Assembly (NCBI RefSeq): GCF_050749885.1
Contig: NZ_JBOIUB010000017.1
Span: 1-64,000 of the forward strand
Source of the DNA: Zooshikella sp050749885
GTDB taxonomy: Bacteria; Pseudomonadota; Gammaproteobacteria; Pseudomonadales; Zooshikellaceae
DNA: 64,000 nt
Reading direction: 5' to 3'
This document shows, piece after piece, positions 1 through 9,024 of the stretch (its first letter is position 1; every line of letters begins with the position of its first letter). The notes below the pieces were generated by a model. The model did no database searches and was not told where the DNA came from. It worked only from the letters and a program-made list of their open reading frames with translations. A program made the position numbers and the translations under genes.

Positions 1-2
1 AT

Positions 3-110
3 CAACATTTAATGAGAAAACTTTTTGACAAGTTAGGGTTAAGCTTAAGCATTCAAAAAGTCGCTCAAGTGTATGAACAGCTGAGCGACTATGGGGCTAT
101 GGCTGGGTAA
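3..110 (+). CDS. C-terminal end of a gene cut by the window edge
   Basis: An open frame runs in from the left edge and stops with TAA at 108-110. From the ATG at 12 it reads MRKLFDKLGLSLSIQ and ends SDYGAMAG. The basic, amphipathic composition resembles the tail of a DNA-binding protein or transposase, but I do not recognise the family and cannot say where the gene starts. Confidence 0.4.
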   Translation, partial: QHLMRKLFDKLGLSLSIQKVAQVYEQLSDYGAMAG

Positions 111-260
111 AAGTGTCTACAGTATTGGATTTTGCTCATTAACATAAATCCAATAAGTCAGCTGTTTATCATTTGCGTGTGCAACTACATGAAACAAAGC
201 AAGCACAACAGTACCTGCTGATATTAACCATTTGGACATTACTATTATCCCAGCGTTTAA

Positions 261-803
261 TTAAACCTGTGACAAAATTAAATCCGAAAAGTTCTTGGAA
301 AAATCTTCGATCTGTTGCCAGTTAGTAAACTCATAGTCTTTATGCGTATCGGTTGGACCTTCTGTCATCTTCATAATGAGTTTGACGAGTAATTTATCAA
401 AAAATGAGTATTTAGAATACTGCAAAGCACCTGCAAAAACAGCAACACTATCTGGACGCCAGTTCAGCTCCAAAAGCCATTTTTTAATGTACGGATTTGA
501 GTCAATCTGATTTCGATTAGGCTTTCTTGCTGTGAGATTAACCGAAATAAGTCCTGTAGGCTTTGTTGTTAATAGATGACTGTGTTTGTTAATCCACTTT
601 GTTAAGGCTTTAGGATGCCCTCCATACCTTACTCCACCGGCGATAAGCACCGCTGAATAACCTGCCAGATTGATTGACTCATCTCCATTAGTTAGTTCAA
701 CGGTGGAAACTGATAACTGACAGGATATTTGCTGAGCAATAAACTGCATAATTTTTTCAGTTTGACCATCATGAGAATAATAAAGTAGAAGCACTGGTTT
801 CAT
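261..803 (-). CDS. hemG: HemG-type menaquinone-dependent protoporphyrinogen IX oxidase
   Basis: A flavodoxin-fold protein of 180 residues. It opens with MKPVLLLYYSHDGQTEKI, the FMN phosphate-binding loop, and later carries SVNLTARKP, WRPDSVAVFAGALQY and KLIMKMTEGPTDT, which match E. coli HemG segment by segment. The family oxidises protoporphyrinogen IX to protoporphyrin IX in haem synthesis, at the inner membrane, passing electrons to quinone. I chose the ATG at 803 because it starts directly with the flavodoxin strand; an in-frame upstream start at 848 would add 15 residues absent from the family. It stands alone, with no haem genes nearby. The menaquinone operon further along the window can supply its likely electron acceptor. 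Confidence 0.9.
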   Translation of the reverse strand: MKPVLLLYYSHDGQTEKIMQFIAQQISCQLSVSTVELTNGDESINLAGYSAVLIAGGVRYGGHPKALTKWINKHSHLLTTKPTGLISVNLTARKPNRNQIDSNPYIKKWLLELNWRPDSVAVFAGALQYSKYSFFDKLLVKLIMKMTEGPTDTHKDYEFTNWQQIEDFSKNFSDLILSQV

Positions 804-978
804 TATACATTCCAAAAATGCCTTAATACCTGCAACGGAATGAAACACAGCATAGGTGCGGAAGCAATAGGTACTGCGACTATTTCTCAGCTAAAGTTAA
901 CTTATATCAATATCATAGCGCGTGAGCGCCATACTTAAGGGAAAAAAACTACTTTACTTACCTGCAATGAAGCATATC

Positions 979-2253
979 TTAACCAACACGTGATTGTTGA
1001 TTCTTTAAGTCAAGGTATTGTTTTTCCAAATGGCGATAATCGTTAGATATCTTCTTCAATCGATTTAAAACACTGGTATAAGACTGCTTTATCCTTTCTT
1101 CTTCAGTTTTATCTGATAATAACCTTATTTGCACTTCTTTTTGATTAAGCTCAATGGTGAGTTGTTTTTTGTCAAACTCAAGTTGCTTTACTAAGGACAA
1201 AAGTTGTTTTGTTTCTTGCTTACCTTTTTCAATAACACGCCGTATTAATGCATCATCTTTCACAGAATCACGCATACTACTTAGTGTTGAGTTTTCGAGT
1301 GCTAAATTTTTATTCTTCAAAATAGTAATCAAATTATTGTCTTTATAAATTTCTTCTTCTAATGCTTTTACTTGTTCTTGTGCCTCATCAACAAGACCGG
1401 TCATATTGATCATTATCTCATGCGTTTTTTCTTGATCAAAACCTACTTTGACCTGATTGATATAGGATTTATACATATCCTTTAAGCGCTCTAAATAATC
1501 AACACGCTTCTGGTAAAACTGAATCTCTCTTTTATGTTGACCCACAATTAACTGACTATACTCTTTAATTAACGTACCTTCCGTTTCATCCGCTTGACTG
1601 ACATATCGCTCAGTAATATATCCAAACAGCCGTTTTAACGCTTCAATTAAGGCATTCATCTGCATATTGGCATCATCACTTTTCCGTAAAGACTCTCGCT
1701 CAACTTTTAAAATAGCCTTAAATAAATTAAAAGCACTTTGGTCCGTCAAATGACCGATGGCAATTGAATTAATAGGAATTGATCCAAACCGGTACTCCTG
1801 ATTCTCAATCTCTTTTAATTTGTCATCAATAATGTCTGCATAGCTTTTTTGGTAAGTAGCCAAAAGTCTCTGAAGCTCACTCTGGAATTCCTGCATTAAT
1901 TTTCCATAGCCTTCACCAGCCAGTTTTTCATATTCAGGATAATCCTGAGCATGTTCAAGCGCTTCCAGTTCAATTGATATAATACGACGACGAAGACTAT
2001 ATATATGTCCTTTTGTGATTTCCTCGGTCAGAAAAGAGGTAATGTCCTTTACTTCTGGCAGATCGGCATAGTGATCGAGCTTTGCTAAATGCTGTTTCAG
2101 GTGAGCGAGTAATTGCTTATCGTTACCCTCCCCTGAATTAAGCTTCTTTAGATAAGAAGATAATTTATAGTAACGATACAACACAAAGCAGGTCATGCAT
2201 ACAGCAACCCCCATAACTTCCAATAAAACAATTTTCGTATAGTCTAATTCCAT
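979..2253 (-). CDS. membrane-anchored coiled-coil protein, unknown
   Basis: A protein of 424 residues. An N-terminal membrane segment (about residues 7-26, KIVLLEVMGVAVCMTCFVLYR) is followed by a long helical, charged region with heptad-like stretches from about residue 200 to the C-terminus (for example KRVDYLERLKDMYKSYI and EFDKKQLTIELNQKEVQIR). The ATG at 2253 has GGAG eight bases upstream; an in-frame GTG at 2262 is also possible. I see no enzymatic motif. The topology, one anchor with a cytoplasmic coiled coil, is that of a scaffold or polar-organising protein, but that is a guess. It is monocistronic, with noncoding sequence on both sides. Confidence 0.75.
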   Translation of the reverse strand: MELDYTKIVLLEVMGVAVCMTCFVLYRYYKLSSYLKKLNSGEGNDKQLLAHLKQHLAKLDHYADLPEVKDITSFLTEEITKGHIYSLRRRIISIELEALEHAQDYPEYEKLAGEGYGKLMQEFQSELQRLLATYQKSYADIIDDKLKEIENQEYRFGSIPINSIAIGHLTDQSAFNLFKAILKVERESLRKSDDANMQMNALIEALKRLFGYITERYVSQADETEGTLIKEYSQLIVGQHKREIQFYQKRVDYLERLKDMYKSYINQVKVGFDQEKTHEIMINMTGLVDEAQEQVKALEEEIYKDNNLITILKNKNLALENSTLSSMRDSVKDDALIRRVIEKGKQETKQLLSLVKQLEFDKKQLTIELNQKEVQIRLLSDKTEEERIKQSYTSVLNRLKKISNDYRHLEKQYLDLKNQQSRVG

Positions 2254-2689
2254 CCCGTGCACTCCATTGCCTTAAAAAACCATGACGACTTTATGTCGTT
2301 TTTATGAAGAGCTGCCTAAGGCACTATACTTCATAGCATACACTATTTCTTTCATACTCCAGATTTACCCTAACTCACAAACTCCCCTGTAGGTCAATTA
2401 AGTAATGAACAATTAAATGTCACCAATATACGTTCTACGTCCATCTATACGCTAATCTCACACATAACAGAACTGTCATCTAACAATATTTGGTCACAAG
2501 ACAGCTCCTGATAACAGATATACCCTTTCATAGTATATACCTTTAACCTCAACCTAACACCCGTAGACTGAATATTAAACATTTGTTATATGATTAGAGA
2601 GCTCATCTGATATTTTTATCAGAAAAGCCCTCTGTAACTAAATATTGTTTTTCAAGAAATATACCTTGGGGTATATGAAGATGGGAAGG
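2254..2689. other. intergenic region with small hairpins
   Basis: No gene is supported here. Two perfect short inverted repeats are visible: a 6-bp stem with TTTT loop at 2607-2622 and a 7-bp stem (ATATACC/GGTATAT, loop TTGG) at 2659-2676, just after the end of the ABC transporter operon. Neither is followed by a clear U-run in the operon's direction, so they are only possible weak terminators. The promoter of the leftward gene at 2253 should lie in the left half. Confidence 0.4.
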
Positions 2690-3619
2690 TTAGCCCTTGT
2701 ATAATTTTGGATTGAGTACATCTCGCAGCCAATCGCCTAGTAGGTTGATAACCAATACCAAGACGATAAGGAAAATGCCAGGAATAATAGTAATCCACCA
2801 TTGTCCACTTTGCAGGTAATCAAACCCGCTTTTTATCAAGGAACCCAGTGAAGGTTGTGTAACGGGCATTCCTAAGCCCAGAAAGGAAAGAGCCGCTTCA
2901 CTGATAATTGCATTGGCAATTTGCACAGTAGAGATAACAAAAATGGGAGATAGGCAATTGGGCAAAATATGACGAAACATAATACGCACTGTCGTAAAGC
3001 CCATGACTTGAGCGGCTTGCACGTACTCCTTTTCTTTTTCAGCAAGTACACAGGCACGTATTGTACGCGCATATTGTGGCCATTCAGCGATACCGATAAC
3101 AAAAATCAGTATGACCATTGCAAACTGGCTGTACAAATCGCCTCCGACAAAAGCACGAAAAAAAGCCAGTACGATAATAGCCAACATAAGGGATGAAAAA
3201 GATAACTGAATATCCGCCAAACGCATCAGCAGGCTATCCACTCGACCGCCCGCATAGCCTGCAACCAGTCCTATCACTACACCTAATAAGCACTGTAAAA
3301 CAACCGCAAAAATCCCGATGAGCAGAGACACTCTAGCACCATAAAGTATGGCACTCAAAATATCCCGACCTTGATCATCTGTACCTAATAAAAAGCGCTC
3401 ATCCCCCTCCTCTGACCATACGGGTGGAATTTCACCATCCATGACATCGAGTGTTGCGAGATCGTTTGGGTTATGTGACGTTAATAAAGGTGCAAATATA
3501 GCGGCTAAAATAATTAACAATAAAAGGGTGGCACTGATGAAAGCAACTTTGTCTCGAAAAAAATGATAAAAGACATTCGAGTTACTAATACGCCACCAAA
3601 GCGACTGTTCATTATTCAT
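2690..3619 (-). CDS. dipeptide/oligopeptide ABC permease, DppC type
   Basis: Inner-membrane permease of 309 residues of the BPD_transp_1 family, with about six membrane segments. The EAA-type loop that docks with the ATPase is visible as EYVQAAQVMGFTTVRIMFRHI, followed by LPNCLSPIFV; the N-terminal region DDQGRDILSAILYGARVSL is typical of DppC/OppC. Its ATG overlaps the stop of the preceding permease in a TAATG arrangement, with GGAGGTAAG just upstream, so the two are translationally coupled. It is the last gene of a leftward operon: fused ATPase, binding protein, DppB-type and DppC-type permease. The transported substrate cannot be read from the sequence. Confidence 0.92.
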   Translation of the reverse strand: MNNEQSLWWRISNSNVFYHFFRDKVAFISATLLLLIILAAIFAPLLTSHNPNDLATLDVMDGEIPPVWSEEGDERFLLGTDDQGRDILSAILYGARVSLLIGIFAVVLQCLLGVVIGLVAGYAGGRVDSLLMRLADIQLSFSSLMLAIIVLAFFRAFVGGDLYSQFAMVILIFVIGIAEWPQYARTIRACVLAEKEKEYVQAAQVMGFTTVRIMFRHILPNCLSPIFVISTVQIANAIISEAALSFLGLGMPVTQPSLGSLIKSGFDYLQSGQWWITIIPGIFLIVLVLVINLLGDWLRDVLNPKLYKG

Positions 3620-4596
3620 TACTTACCTCCAGCCACTTTTATTGTTGGATCAATAAAGCCATAAATTAAATCGACCAACGTATTAGTAATAACAAATATT
3701 AATCCGACAACAACCAAGTAACCAATTATAAGTGGTGTATCACTTCGATTAATGGCTTCCAAAAACATAAAGCCCATACCTGGCCATTGAAAAACAGTTT
3801 CTGTCAAAATAGTGTATGCGACCATGGTACCTATCTGTACACCACCCACAGTGACCACGGGTAACATGGTATTTTTAAGTGCTAAGCGGAACCAGATTCG
3901 ATATTTATCCAGACCTTTTGCCCAAGCAAATTTAATATACTCACTATGTAAAACTTCCGTCATTTCAGAACGTATTAAACGAATAAATAACGGCAGCATC
4001 AAACTGGATAACGTTATGCTGGGTAAAATCAAATGGGCTAACCCATCTAATGTGAATAAACCCGTTTCCCATGGTCCCCACATTGATATTAATTCACCTC
4101 GCCCAAAAACGGGAAGGTAATTGAGTATAACCCCAAAAATAAACATCAAAAAAATACCGGTTAAAAACACAGGGACAGAAATACCAACAATACTTACCCC
4201 CATAATACATTTCGTTAACCAGCTTCGAGGTTTTATTGCACAATATACGCCTAATGGGACTGAAAAAAATACAATAATCAGCGTTGCTCCAAAAACCAGC
4301 TCCAGCGTTGCTGGTAATTTAGCAATAATGACTTCAGTGACGGGCTTTTTATAAAAATACGATTGCCCTAAGTCACCTTGTACAGCACCTTTTAAAAAGC
4401 GGCCATACTGCACCATAAAAGGATCATTTAGCCCTAAACTTTCACGTAATGCCTCACGTTCTTGTTCTGAAACAGACTCACCCACCATTTCCCTGACAGG
4501 GTCTCCTAACGAGTCTTTAATCGTAAACCCTATCAGACTGATGATAAACATCACCACAACTGCTTGCAGCAGACGCTTCAGCAAAAATATGATCAT
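3619..4596 (-). CDS. dipeptide/oligopeptide ABC permease, DppB type
   Basis: Permease partner of the DppC-type subunit, 325 residues from the ATG at 4596. It begins MIIFLLKRLLQAVVVMF, the usual DppB/OppB start with a first membrane helix. GLNDPFMVQYGRFLKG is a family signature, and the ATPase-docking loop reads EYIKFAWAKGLDKYRIWFR. An in-frame ATG at 4626 would add ten residues; neither site has a good ribosome-binding site, so the family-length start is preferred. It forms the inner-membrane channel with the next gene. Confidence 0.9.
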   Translation of the reverse strand: MIIFLLKRLLQAVVVMFIISLIGFTIKDSLGDPVREMVGESVSEQEREALRESLGLNDPFMVQYGRFLKGAVQGDLGQSYFYKKPVTEVIIAKLPATLELVFGATLIIVFFSVPLGVYCAIKPRSWLTKCIMGVSIVGISVPVFLTGIFLMFIFGVILNYLPVFGRGELISMWGPWETGLFTLDGLAHLILPSITLSSLMLPLFIRLIRSEMTEVLHSEYIKFAWAKGLDKYRIWFRLALKNTMLPVVTVGGVQIGTMVAYTILTETVFQWPGMGFMFLEAINRSDTPLIIGYLVVVGLIFVITNTLVDLIYGFIDPTIKVAGGK

Positions 4597-4679
4597 AACT
4601 TGACAACCACAACTTATGAGCTGCATACCGTATACTTTTATACAAAAATATACGGGTATGCATTTATAATAAAAGCGAA

Positions 4680-6233
4680 TTATTTAACGACTAGATCGCC
4701 CAAATATGGGAAATTCATAACATTAACAACAGGTGCTAACTGAATATTTTTTCTTGCAGCCCATGCAGGGTCTTGCCAATGAAGAGGAACAAATGCAGCT
4801 TCATTATAAAGGATATTTTCAGCTTTCTGCAGCATGGCTTGGCGTTTCGCCAGGTCTGTTTCTTCTGAGCTTTTTACCACCAGCTTATCCACTTCAGGGT
4901 TACAATAGTTACCACTGTTGTATTGACCATAGCCGGTTTCAGCATTTGGACACATAGCAAGAAACTCAATAAAGTTTGCTGAGTCTTCTGTATCAGAGTG
5001 CCAGCCAATCATCATAATATCGGCTGCACGCTTATCAAACTCAGGCCAATATTGCGCTTTTGGCATCGTTTTCAAATCAACCTTAATATTGATTTTAGCT
5101 AACATATTCGCTACAGCTTGGGCAATTTTTGCATCATTAACATAGCGGTTATTGGGTGCCATCATTGTCACTTTAAGGCCTTTTTCATAACCCGCTTCTT
5201 TCATCAACTGTTTCGCTTTTTTCAAGTCATAGCGAAGTTTGATATCATCAGAATGGCCCATGTATCCCTTAGGACTTAACTGCGCTGCAGGTGTTCCCAT
5301 GCCTTTCATTAGCTTTTTAGCTATACCTGCATTGTTAACAGCGTAATCAATCGCAAGTCTTACTTTTGGATTTTTAAACGCTTCAACACGTTTTTGATTT
5401 AACTGTAAGGTGACAATCCACGTTCCTTCCAGTGAAATCATATCAACCTTGTCACTTTTCTCTAAGCGATCATAGTCAGTGGGCGGTACAGGGTTGATAA
5501 AATCCACATCACCTGCCAGTAATGCTGATACACGTGTTGCGTCTTCTTTAATGGGAGTCAAAATAACTTCTGACACATTACCTGGTGTTTTTTTGTCCCA
5601 GTAATCTTTAAAACGCTCAAATTCAACTTTAACCCCTTGTTCGCGCTGTGTCACAACGAATGGGCCTGTTGCAGAAACATGGCGAGAAGCATAAGAATTA
5701 CCATGCTTTACTAAAGCATCCTTAGATTTGCCATTGCCATCAAAGCCAGTGTAGTACTTACTATCTAACGGGAAAATATAAGTTGCTACGTTTAATAGTA
5801 ATGGATAAGGCTTATTTGTGACCAAGTCAACTGTGTGACGATCTACAACTTTTGCGGACTCAAAAGGCGCAAAAATGGCCTTAAAGTCTGGACTGGTTCT
5901 TAAACGATTAAACGTCCATTTCACGTCTAATGCCGTGAGCTCATTGCCTGAGTGGAATTTAACCCCTTTACGAAGATAAAAACGAATTGTTCGATCATCA
6001 ATACGTTCCCATCGTTCAGCCAAACGGCCTTCAAATTTTAATTCTTGCGTCCAACGTACCAATGGATCAGCAACCATATGCGACAACTGAAGTGTACCAC
6101 CAGACAATTGCTCATGAAGATCAAGTGATACAGGGTCTGCATCATAAGCAACTTTCAAAGTCTTAGCGATAGCCCCCGCACTAAGCGTCGTAGCCAGAAA
6201 TGCGCTGGCTAGTAAGGCAACTCCTCTTCTCAT
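4680..6233 (-). CDS. periplasmic peptide/solute-binding protein (SBP_bac_5)
   Basis: Extracytoplasmic solute-binding protein of family 5, about 517 residues. The N-terminus has a clear Sec signal peptide (MRRGVALLASAFLATTLSAG, with likely cleavage after AIA). The mature part begins KTLKVAYDADPVSLDLHEQ and contains RPLAWRWERIDDRTIRFYLR-like family blocks (seen as ERWERIDDRTIRFYLRKGV). The ATG at 6233 has AGGAG seven to eight bases upstream; the in-frame ATG at 6266 would place eleven residues before the signal peptide. It would capture the substrate in the periplasm for the two permeases encoded downstream. Ligand unknown. Confidence 0.92.
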   Translation of the reverse strand: MRRGVALLASAFLATTLSAGAIAKTLKVAYDADPVSLDLHEQLSGGTLQLSHMVADPLVRWTQELKFEGRLAERWERIDDRTIRFYLRKGVKFHSGNELTALDVKWTFNRLRTSPDFKAIFAPFESAKVVDRHTVDLVTNKPYPLLLNVATYIFPLDSKYYTGFDGNGKSKDALVKHGNSYASRHVSATGPFVVTQREQGVKVEFERFKDYWDKKTPGNVSEVILTPIKEDATRVSALLAGDVDFINPVPPTDYDRLEKSDKVDMISLEGTWIVTLQLNQKRVEAFKNPKVRLAIDYAVNNAGIAKKLMKGMGTPAAQLSPKGYMGHSDDIKLRYDLKKAKQLMKEAGYEKGLKVTMMAPNNRYVNDAKIAQAVANMLAKINIKVDLKTMPKAQYWPEFDKRAADIMMIGWHSDTEDSANFIEFLAMCPNAETGYGQYNSGNYCNPEVDKLVVKSSEETDLAKRQAMLQKAENILYNEAAFVPLHWQDPAWAARKNIQLAPVVNVMNFPYLGDLVVK

Positions 6234-6354
6234 GTATGTACTCCTATTATTATCATAAGATATCATTTCTACTTACTGGTTATGTCAATAGCACTTTACT
6301 TACTACTGCTATAGCCAGATGGCAGAATTTTACCCACATTTTCATAGGGGTAAA

Positions 6355-8091
6355 TTACCCTTCTTGAACCAATAATCCCTCACGAGATAAATGGTCCATA
6401 TGCGGCATTAGTGCGAGTAAGTTTTTGGTATAGTCATGCTGTGGCGATACAAAAAGTCTCTCAGTTTCGCTTTGCTCAAGAATTTTACCGTAGCGCATCA
6501 CTGAAACACGATCACACATCTGACGTATAACAGGCAAGTCATGGGAAATAAATAACATGGTTAAACCCAGCTCGTCCTGTAGATCTTTAAGTAAATTTAA
6601 AATTTGTGCTTGTACGGAAACATCCAGTGCCGATGTTGGCTCATCACAAATAAGCAACTGTGGGCGTGTTGCTAACGCACGAGCAATCGAAATACGTTGA
6701 CGCTGCCCCCCTGAAAACTCATGTGGATATTTAATACCTGCACGACGTCCTAAACCAACATGGTCGAGTAAGTCACCCACAATCTTTTCCACTTCCTGTC
6801 GACTGCCCGCTAATTTATGAAAGTAAATGGGTTCAGCAATAATATCCAGTACACGCATACGAGGATTCATTGATGAGTACGGATTTTGAAAAACCATTTG
6901 AATCTGACGTCGAATAGGTCGACGCTCACGTTCACTCATCGCACTGATTTCTTTATCTGCAAAAAAAATCCGACCGGACTCAGGAGGATAAATACCCGCT
7001 ATCACTCGAGCAATGGTTGATTTACCACTGCCACTTTCACCCACAAGACCAAATGTCTCACCTTTTTTTACGGTAAAAGAGACATCATCTGAGGCTTGAA
7101 TATAGCGACGGTTTTTCTCAAATAATGCATTTTTGGTAATAAATCGCAGATTTACATGTTCTACCCGAAGTAAATCTTCTCCAGCCGCCACAGACGAAAT
7201 ATCGCTTGCGCAGGCTTGTCCTAACCAATGATTAGATACATCTATTTGACTAAATTCTACACTGGCTTTTTCAATATAATTTACCAATGGAAAGCGTTTT
7301 AGTTTTACATCTGATCGAGGCACCGCACTGATTAAACTTTTCGTGTAAGGATGTTCAGGTCGCTGTAAAATTTGTTCCGTAGTACCACTTTCCACTAAAT
7401 TGCCTTGATACATCACTGCCACTCTATCCGTGATATTAGCAATCACGCCCATATCATGGGTGACCAAAATACACCCGACCTGACGTTTTTTACATAACGA
7501 GCGAATTAATTGCAGTATTTGGTCTTGAATAGAAACATCCAGTGCTGTTGTAGGTTCATCAGCAATAATCAGCGAAGGGTCTGCACTCAGTGCAATAGCA
7601 ATCCCCACTCGTTGTCTCATGCCACCAGAAAACTGATGAGGATACTGTTTTATACGTATTTCTGGTTCTGGTATACCTACCTGCTCCAGCATATTCAACG
7701 CTTTTTGTCTGGCTTCTTCCTGAGTGACGTCAAGATTAGCCAAAATCGTTTCCATTAATTGCTCTTCAACCGTAAATAACGGGTTGAGCGATGTCATTGG
7801 GTCTTGAAAAATAAAGCCTATTTCTGCGCCACGTATCTGTCGCATGCGACTTGGGGATAAGCTTGAAATTTTTTCACCTTTTAAAAAAACATCCCCACTC
7901 GCTACTCTTCCTGGAGGGCTGAGTAAATCAATAATTCCATTACCAATGGTGGATTTACCAGCTCCACTTTCCCCAACCAATCCTAAAATTTCTCCTGGAT
8001 TGACTTCAAAGCTCACATCTTCTACCGCAACAGCTACACCATGACGGGATGGGAATTCTATTTTTAGATTTTTTACTTCAAGTAAGGCCAT
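6355..8091 (-). CDS. fused dual ABC ATPase for peptide-type import (DppD-DppF)
   Basis: One 578-residue chain holds both nucleotide-binding domains of the importer, as in GsiA/YejF-type proteins. Domain 1 has Walker A GESGAGKST (about residue 41), signature FSGGMRQRVGIA and Walker B LIIADEPTT. Domain 2 has GESGSGKST (about residue 355), FSGGQRQRISIARAL and LLICDEPTSALD. Each domain ends with the oligopeptide-transporter C-terminal extension (for example RPEHPYTKSLISAVPR). It is the promoter-proximal gene of the leftward operon and is divergent from the UGSC/enolase-like operon across 0.93 kb. Confidence 0.93.
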   Translation of the reverse strand: MALLEVKNLKIEFPSRHGVAVAVEDVSFEVNPGEILGLVGESGAGKSTIGNGIIDLLSPPGRVASGDVFLKGEKISSLSPSRMRQIRGAEIGFIFQDPMTSLNPLFTVEEQLMETILANLDVTQEEARQKALNMLEQVGIPEPEIRIKQYPHQFSGGMRQRVGIAIALSADPSLIIADEPTTALDVSIQDQILQLIRSLCKKRQVGCILVTHDMGVIANITDRVAVMYQGNLVESGTTEQILQRPEHPYTKSLISAVPRSDVKLKRFPLVNYIEKASVEFSQIDVSNHWLGQACASDISSVAAGEDLLRVEHVNLRFITKNALFEKNRRYIQASDDVSFTVKKGETFGLVGESGSGKSTIARVIAGIYPPESGRIFFADKEISAMSERERRPIRRQIQMVFQNPYSSMNPRMRVLDIIAEPIYFHKLAGSRQEVEKIVGDLLDHVGLGRRAGIKYPHEFSGGQRQRISIARALATRPQLLICDEPTSALDVSVQAQILNLLKDLQDELGLTMLFISHDLPVIRQMCDRVSVMRYGKILEQSETERLFVSPQHDYTKNLLALMPHMDHLSREGLLVQEG

Positions 8092-9024
8092 GCATATCCC
8101 CTAGTATTGCTGGGCTTAACAATGTATTACAGACTACAAATCAGCAAATAGCTGACCATGGCATGAGATACCCTCACACCTTTTTTTCCAGTAACGGGCT
8201 TTTCATACAATACCCATAGTGATGTTTTTTAGGGCCTAGCCGTCAATTGATAAATTCAAACGCTTATATAAATAGCAATTCCACCCGCCTTGGTAGTCAT
8301 TAACAAATGCGAAGCCCTGTATGTGTTTTACCATACCCACGAAGGAAAATTAAAACAATGTATGAGCCGTACACACCAGGCCATGTTAAACCACTCGCTA
8401 TTTTTAATGATACCCTTTGCGATTAATTTTAACATTTATCATCCATAGCCATGACCTATACAGGCCAGCCAAACTATTCGCAGCGGTATAAAATTGCTAT
8501 TTTTTTGAATTTGACAGGACTCTCCCATTAATTTAGGAGAAGCGCCCTAGCGTTAATTTAAAAATTATTATCGTTATACATTAAGTTACCATGGTTTATT
8601 ATTTACTCGCTTGGTTTATTATTAACCTTCAAAAAAAATACTTTCTAATTTAGAACAATCTTATAAACAACTTACTTTCTTTATTATGTATCACTCGCTT
8701 TCAGTTAAGATTTTATTCGTATTGTAGCGTTATGTTAATTTATATCGAAATAAAGTAAACATGCATGTGGCATATTGCACACTTTTTAGCAGAAAAGGTA
8801 AAGAAAATGATCACTGTTTAGCCAAAAATACGTTTAACCAGTATCCATTGCATTGACTGAAGATGCAGATACGCAGGTAGGCTCAGCTATTTATTTTGCT
8901 GGGTAGGTATTCGTCTGACAAATGAGTATTTGACTTAAAACTAATAGAATTTGGCGTACTTTTTATAAAATAAGTCCCTGTCACTTGCTAGTGTATATAG
9001 CTTTTAAGCTACAAAAAAGACACT
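8092..9024. promoter_or_regulatory. long divergent intergenic region
   Basis: About 930 bases without a convincing gene, between the start of the ABC importer operon (left) and the UGSC-type gene (right). It must hold both promoters. It is very AT-rich, with a near-duplicated GGTTTATTATT motif around 8591-8624. A 22-codon frame starting near 8357 behind GAAGGA is visible but not supported as a gene. The unusual length for a bacterial divergent promoter suggests regulator binding or an unseen small RNA. Confidence 0.4.

Noticed and set aside
2607..2676. Hairpins as strong terminators of the importer operon
   Set aside because: No U-run follows in the operon's direction, so they are listed only as weak candidates.
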